Shown piece by piece: positions 60,603-64,000 of a stretch of 64,000 bases of DNA. Position numbers and translations under genes: made by a program. This DNA is from Pseudomonas sp. B33.4 (GTDB lineage Bacteria > Pseudomonadota > Gammaproteobacteria > Pseudomonadales > Pseudomonadaceae): NCBI RefSeq assembly GCF_034555375.1, contig NZ_CP140706.1, forward strand, positions 859,001-923,000, read 5' to 3'. Positions within the stretch are counted from its first letter, which is position 1. Every line of letters starts with the position of its first letter. A model generated the notes under the pieces. That model was not told the DNA's origin, did not search any database, and saw only the letters and a program-made list of their open reading frames with translations.

Positions 60603-61163
60603 ATGCAGTTGGATCCCGCTAGCGGGTGGTGTCACGGGGTGCAGGTCTGCCCATCGCCCAACTTCAATGAACGTCCTGCGGGCGAAATTTCCCTGTTGGT
60701 CATCCACAACATCAGCCTGCCGCCGGCGCAGTTCGCCACGGGCAAGGTGCTGGAATTTTTCCAGAATCGTCTGGATGTCACTGAACATCCCTACTTTGCA
60801 GGGATCGCCGACTTGCGCGTTTCGGCGCATTTTCTGATTGAACGTGACGGCAAGGTCACCCAGTTTGTCTCCTGTCGTGAGCGGGCGTGGCATGCGGGTG
60901 TATCGGTGTTCGAAGGGCGCGAAACCTGTAACGATTTTTCCGTGGGCATTGAGCTTGAAGGCACCGATGATCTGCCGTTCACCGATGCGCAGTATCAAGC
61001 GTTGACGGCGTTGACCCGCCAGTTGCAAAGAGCATATCCGGCCATCACCGGCGCCCGCATTTGTGGGCACAGCGACATAGCACCCGGGCGTAAGACCGAT
61101 CCTGGCCCGGCATTCGACTGGGCGCGTTACCGCGCAGCCCTGGCACAAGAGGAAGGACAATGA
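60603..61163 (+). CDS. ampD: 1,6-anhydro-N-acetylmuramyl-L-alanine amidase AmpD
   Basis: The protein has 186 aa. The zinc ligands are H35 (LLVIHNISLP), H156 (ICGHSDIAPGRKTDPG) and D166; E117 (SVGIELEG) and K164 are the catalytic helpers. It has no signal peptide, so it is the cytosolic recycling amidase rather than a periplasmic paralogue. It cleaves the peptide from anhydro-muropeptides; loss in Pseudomonas derepresses ampC beta-lactamase through AmpR. It overlaps ampE by 4 nt. Confidence 0.96.
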   Translation: MQLDPASGWCHGVQVCPSPNFNERPAGEISLLVIHNISLPPAQFATGKVLEFFQNRLDVTEHPYFAGIADLRVSAHFLIERDGKVTQFVSCRERAWHAGVSVFEGRETCNDFSVGIELEGTDDLPFTDAQYQALTALTRQLQRAYPAITGARICGHSDIAPGRKTDPGPAFDWARYRAALAQEEGQ

Positions 61164-61999
61164 GTTTTCTGGTGTTACTGCTGGCGCTGTGGATCGAGAA
61201 GTTTTCGGCCCTGCGTCATCGGGTTCAACGCGATGGCGGATGGATCCGCGAACTGAACAAGCTCGAAAGCAGCGAGTGGCTGGCGAAGCAGCCCTGGCTG
61301 GTGCTGACGATTCTGGTGCTGTTTCCGGTGGCCTTGCTGGCGCTGTTGCTGGTGGTGCTGGAACCGGTGGCCTACGGTCTGCTGGCGTTGCCGGTGCATG
61401 TGCTGGTGGTGATTTACAGTCTGGGTCGCGGCGACTTGCTCGGCGGCCTCGGGCCGTTCCGTGATGCCTGGCGCCGTGAGGATCTGCAAGCAGCGGCACA
61501 TGTGGCCAAGCGCGATCTGGACATCTGCGCCGACAGCGGCGAGCAGTTGCTCGAACGCGTGCAAGGGCATCTGTTGTGGCAGGCCTACCAGAGCTTTTTT
61601 GCGGTGATTTTCTGGTATTTCGTGCTCGGCCCGGTGGCGGCATTGGCGTATCGCCTGTTGGCGCTGGCGCAAGAACACGGGCAGAACCCGGCGCTGGTCG
61701 AGCGCGCCGCGCAACTGCGGCATGCCTTCGACTGGCTGCCGGTACGCTTGCTGGCGGCAAGCCTGGCACTGGTCGGCAACTTTGTTGCGGTCAGCCGGGT
61801 GATGCTGCATGAGTTGCTCAACTGGAACATCAGCGCGGCGCAACTGATCAACCGGGTCGGTTTGGCGGCGGGCGAGATTCCACCTCCCGTGGTCGGGCCA
61901 GAAGGTATCAACACCCTCGATTGCCTGTGGGAACTGCTGCTGCGCGCGGCGGTGCTGTGGTATGCCGGTTTTGCCTTGTGGACGGTTCTGGTTCACTGA
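61160..61999 (+). CDS. ampE: AmpE-like inner membrane protein
   Basis: The protein has 279 aa with four main hydrophobic segments (about 1-12, 48-90, 145-170 and 252-276) and the family opening MSFLVLLLALWIEKFSALRHRVQRDGGW. AmpE is the usual partner of AmpD and was proposed as a sensor/signalling protein for beta-lactamase regulation, without firm biochemistry. It starts inside the ampD stop (ATGA). A tenfold-nucleotide repeat (TTCACTGATT) runs through its stop codon. Confidence 0.9.
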   Translation: MSFLVLLLALWIEKFSALRHRVQRDGGWIRELNKLESSEWLAKQPWLVLTILVLFPVALLALLLVVLEPVAYGLLALPVHVLVVIYSLGRGDLLGGLGPFRDAWRREDLQAAAHVAKRDLDICADSGEQLLERVQGHLLWQAYQSFFAVIFWYFVLGPVAALAYRLLALAQEHGQNPALVERAAQLRHAFDWLPVRLLAASLALVGNFVAVSRVMLHELLNWNISAAQLINRVGLAAGEIPPPVVGPEGINTLDCLWELLLRAAVLWYAGFALWTVLVH

Positions 62000-62024
62000 T
62001 TTCACTGATTTGATTTCACTGATT
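61992..62024 (+). repeat. Short tandem repeat TTCACTGATT at the ampE stop
   Basis: Three copies of TTCACTGATT (starting 61992, about 62001 and 62014), the first two overlapping by one T and the third after a 4-nt TGAT-like gap. The ampE TGA is in the first copy. A REP doublet follows directly. Confidence 0.6.
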
Positions 62025-62035
62025 TAAAGAAAGAT

Positions 62036-62115
62036 CAAAAGATCGCAGCCTGCGGCAGCTCCTACACAGGGATTGTGTGTTTCCTGTGGGAGCTGCCGCA
62101 GGCTGCGATCTTTTT
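62036..62115. repeat. REP doublet (GATCGCAG/GCAGCTCC family), nearly perfect
   Basis: AAAAGATCGCAGCCTGCGGC (62037-62056, continuing agctcctaca) is mirrored by tgtgggagctgccgcaggct and onwards to about 62115. It lies between ampE and the chemoreceptor gene and may end the ampDE transcript. Confidence 0.88.
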
Positions 62116-62241
62116 GTCGTTAACCTTAAGTTACAAAACCTCCCTGCGATTTGAGCTATACAGAGATGGCGCTCGATAGTGGCTATCTGCTGTCGCCCCG
62201 CGCCTGCCAATAAAAACAAGAAAAGCCAAGGGAGACTTCCA

Positions 62242-64000
62242 GTGAAGAGCTTGCTCTATCCCGCCGTCTCGCTGATGAACCGTCTGAGCTTCGGCATGAA
62301 GTTCAGCCTGATCAGCGTGCTGTTCCTGGTGCCGATGCTGGTGACCAATTTCTATCTGGTGCGCGATTCCTATCGCGAATTCCAGGGCACCCGCGTCGAG
62401 CTGCAAAGCCTTGATCTGCTGGGCAGCAGCCTGGCCCTGCGCCGGGATCTGGAAACGCTCAACAACCTGGTGCAGATCAACGTCACCCTCGGTCAGTCTG
62501 GCAAGGCCGGGAATGTCGAGGCGCAGATCACCACCCTCGAACAATCGGTACTGGCCCACCTGCAAGGGCTGACGGCGATGACCGACGATCCCGAGCAGAT
62601 CAAGGTATTCGATGGTAAACGCGACGAAATGATTGCCGCATTCAAGGCGCAGCAAACGGAAAACTCGCTGCAAAGCAAAAGCGCATTGATCGGCAAACTG
62701 CTGGCCAGTGCGCAGATTTTCAGCCAGATCATCACCAGTCAGGCCGGCCTGAGCCGCGACAACCAGAGCGACATCCGTCAGCTCAGCGAACTGGTCACCC
62801 TGATCACCCCGACCGTCACGCAAACCCTTGGCGAAGGCCGGGCCATGGGCTCGTTTTCGTTGGGCCAGGGTTTTCTCAACAGTTCCTCAAGCACTCGTTT
62901 CGATGAGCTGTTGGTGCAGATCGAAAAACTCCAGGCCGAGTACGCTCTGAAACTGCAGGACGCCCTCGGCTCGAGCAAAGCTGCGCGCGAACACCTCACC
63001 GCTGCGGCCGACAGCAGCAAGGCATCGTTGAAACAGGCCAGCGAATTGTTCGAAGAACAGGTCGTCATGGCCGACACCCTCGATGCGCCGTGGCAGGCTT
63101 TTTACGATCAGGTCACTGGGCTGATCGGCAAGACCTATGAGCTCAACGAGGCCACGCTGAAATTCCTCGACACTCAACTGCAGCAGCGTTTGGCGCAGAA
63201 CCGCACGCACATGGTTCTGCAGGCTGTGGCCCTGTCGGTGGTGTTCGTATTGATTTTCTACCTCTACGGCGGTTTCTATGCCTCGACCCGCACCACGCTT
63301 AAACGTCTTGGGGCGATGATGGACAAGGTCGCGGCCGGCGACATGACGGTCAACTTCAAGGCCAACAGTCGGGATGAGTTGGGTGAGTTGGGCGAAGTGT
63401 TCAACGGCACGGTGAAGAAGATTCACGACTTGATCGAGCGGGTAGGCCAGACCGTCGGCGAGGTCAAGCGTCAGGCCGGGCAAGTTGAAAATGTCTCCGC
63501 GCAGAGCAATCAGGCAGTCGCCGGGCAACGTACGCAGATCGAACAAGTGGCGACAGCGATGAACCAGATGTCGGCGACCTCACTGGAAGTGGCGCGCAGT
63601 GCCGCTGCAGCGGTGAGCAGTGCCCACAGCGTCAATGACGAGACCATCAATGGTCGCGGCCTGGTCGAATCGCAACAGGGCAGCATCGCTGCACTGGCCA
63701 GCGAGATAGACCAGTCGGTGTTGGTGATCAACCAGTTGGCCAGCGACAGTCAGTCGATCAGTCGCGTACTGGAAGTGATCAAAAGCATCGCCGAACAAAC
63801 CAACTTGCTGGCGCTCAACGCCGCGATCGAAGCGGCGCGCGCTGGCGAGCAAGGGCGTGGTTTTGCCGTGGTCGCCGACGAAGTGCGCACATTGGCCAAA
63901 CGCACCCAGCAATCGACCGAAGAAATCGAACAGATGATCGCCAAGCTGCATGGCGGCGTCGGGGCGGCGGTGAAAGCCATGGGCGTCAGCCATCAGATGG
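62242..64000 (+). CDS. Methyl-accepting chemotaxis protein, 3' end beyond the window
   Basis: 586 codons are present from GTG 62242 with GGGAGA 7 nt upstream. TM1 is about residues 20-42 ([20 protein letters not shown]), followed by an all-helical periplasmic sensor of about 280 residues ([21 protein letters not shown] ... [21 protein letters not shown]). TM2 is about 325-348, then HAMP ([31 protein letters not shown]) and the signalling domain up to [40 protein letters not shown]. The sensor is not one I recognise; it differs from the HBM domain of the receptor at 5676-7595. A chemoreceptor gene next to ampE-ampD-DUF1631-nadC is a conserved Pseudomonas arrangement as far as I know. Confidence 0.9.
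   Translation, partial: MKSLLYPAVSLMNRLSFGMKFSLISVLFLVPMLVTNFYLVRDSYREFQGTRVELQSLDLLGSSLALRRDLETLNNLVQINVTLGQSGKAGNVEAQITTLEQSVLAHLQGLTAMTDDPEQIKVFDGKRDEMIAAFKAQQTENSLQSKSALIGKLLASAQIFSQIITSQAGLSRDNQSDIRQLSELVTLITPTVTQTLGEGRAMGSFSLGQGFLNSSSSTRFDELLVQIEKLQAEYALKLQDALGSSKAAREHLTAAADSSKASLKQASELFEEQVVMADTLDAPWQAFYDQVTGLIGKTYELNEATLKFLDTQLQQRLAQNRTHMVLQAVALSVVFVLIFYLYGGFYASTRTTLKRLGAMMDKVAAGDMTVNFKANSRDELGELGEVFNGTVKKIHDLIERVGQTVGEVKRQAGQVENVSAQSNQAVAGQRTQIEQVATAMNQMSATSLEVARSAAAAVSSAHSVNDETINGRGLVESQQGSIAALASEIDQSVLVINQLASDSQSISRVLEVIKSIAEQTNLLALNAAIEAARAGEQGRGFAVVADEVRTLAKRTQQSTEEIEQMIAKLHGGVGAAVKAMGVSHQM

Overview
The window is a chromosomal segment of a Pseudomonas, most likely of the P. fluorescens group. 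Three things support this: the housekeeping gene order, the protein sequences (GlmM of 445 aa, CarB of 1073 aa, a Pseudomonas-type Fur), and REP-type intergenic repeats with the cores GATCGCAGCCTGCGGCAGCT and gcGGGCTTGCCCGC. About 60 genes are present. Most are core functions and only the first 15 kb looks like accessory DNA.

1-15 kb is mixed and partly accessory. It starts with the end of a DUF1302 gene and its DUF1329 partner. Next come an orphan FitA-type antitoxin whose toxin is gone, a decayed DUF6124-family pseudogene not called as an ORF, and an AT-rich two-gene island at about 3.0-5.5 kb. The island holds an HNH endonuclease and a divergent beta-class DNA methyltransferase, and is a probable restriction-modification system. 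It is followed by a chemoreceptor with an HBM-type sensor, three genes that look like lipid A/envelope remodelling (histidine phosphatase, PAP2 phosphatase, ArnT-like glycosyltransferase), a RimJ/RimL acetyltransferase, an intact DUF6124-like protein, a periplasmic PliG-like lysozyme inhibitor, an EamA exporter with a very His-rich tail, and ssrA (tmRNA).

15-24 kb is a complete lactate utilisation locus. The operon lldP-lutA-lutB-lutC-dld runs leftwards, divergent from its FadR-family regulator lldR. A palindromic operator lies in the divergent promoter, and an identical 11-bp core occurs inside lldP.

24-44 kb holds the conserved proteobacterial block smpB / SNF transporter-ratA-rnfH / bamE / fur / recN / grpE-dnaK-dnaJ-dapB-carA-carB-greA-(DUF4149)/ yhbY / rlmE-ftsH-folP. 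Visible regulation includes a sigma-32 promoter before grpE, hairpins between dnaK and dnaJ, and a strong terminator/attenuator hairpin just before a TTG-started carA.

44-56 kb is glmM-tpiA-secG-tRNA-Leu-tRNA-fMet-rimP-nusA-infB-rbfA-truB-rpsO-pnp, the classical transcription/translation cluster. Stacked terminators separate the tRNAs from rimP.

56-64 kb holds tRNA-Thr(CGT), a small acidic protein, nadC, a large DUF1631 protein, ampD-ampE (peptidoglycan recycling and beta-lactamase regulation) and a second chemoreceptor cut by the window end.

No CRISPR array, prophage, insertion sequence or integrase was seen. The best candidates for something less described are the HNH/methyltransferase island, the His-tailed exporter, the two-part PliG-like protein and the envelope-remodelling trio with its variant PAP2 motif.
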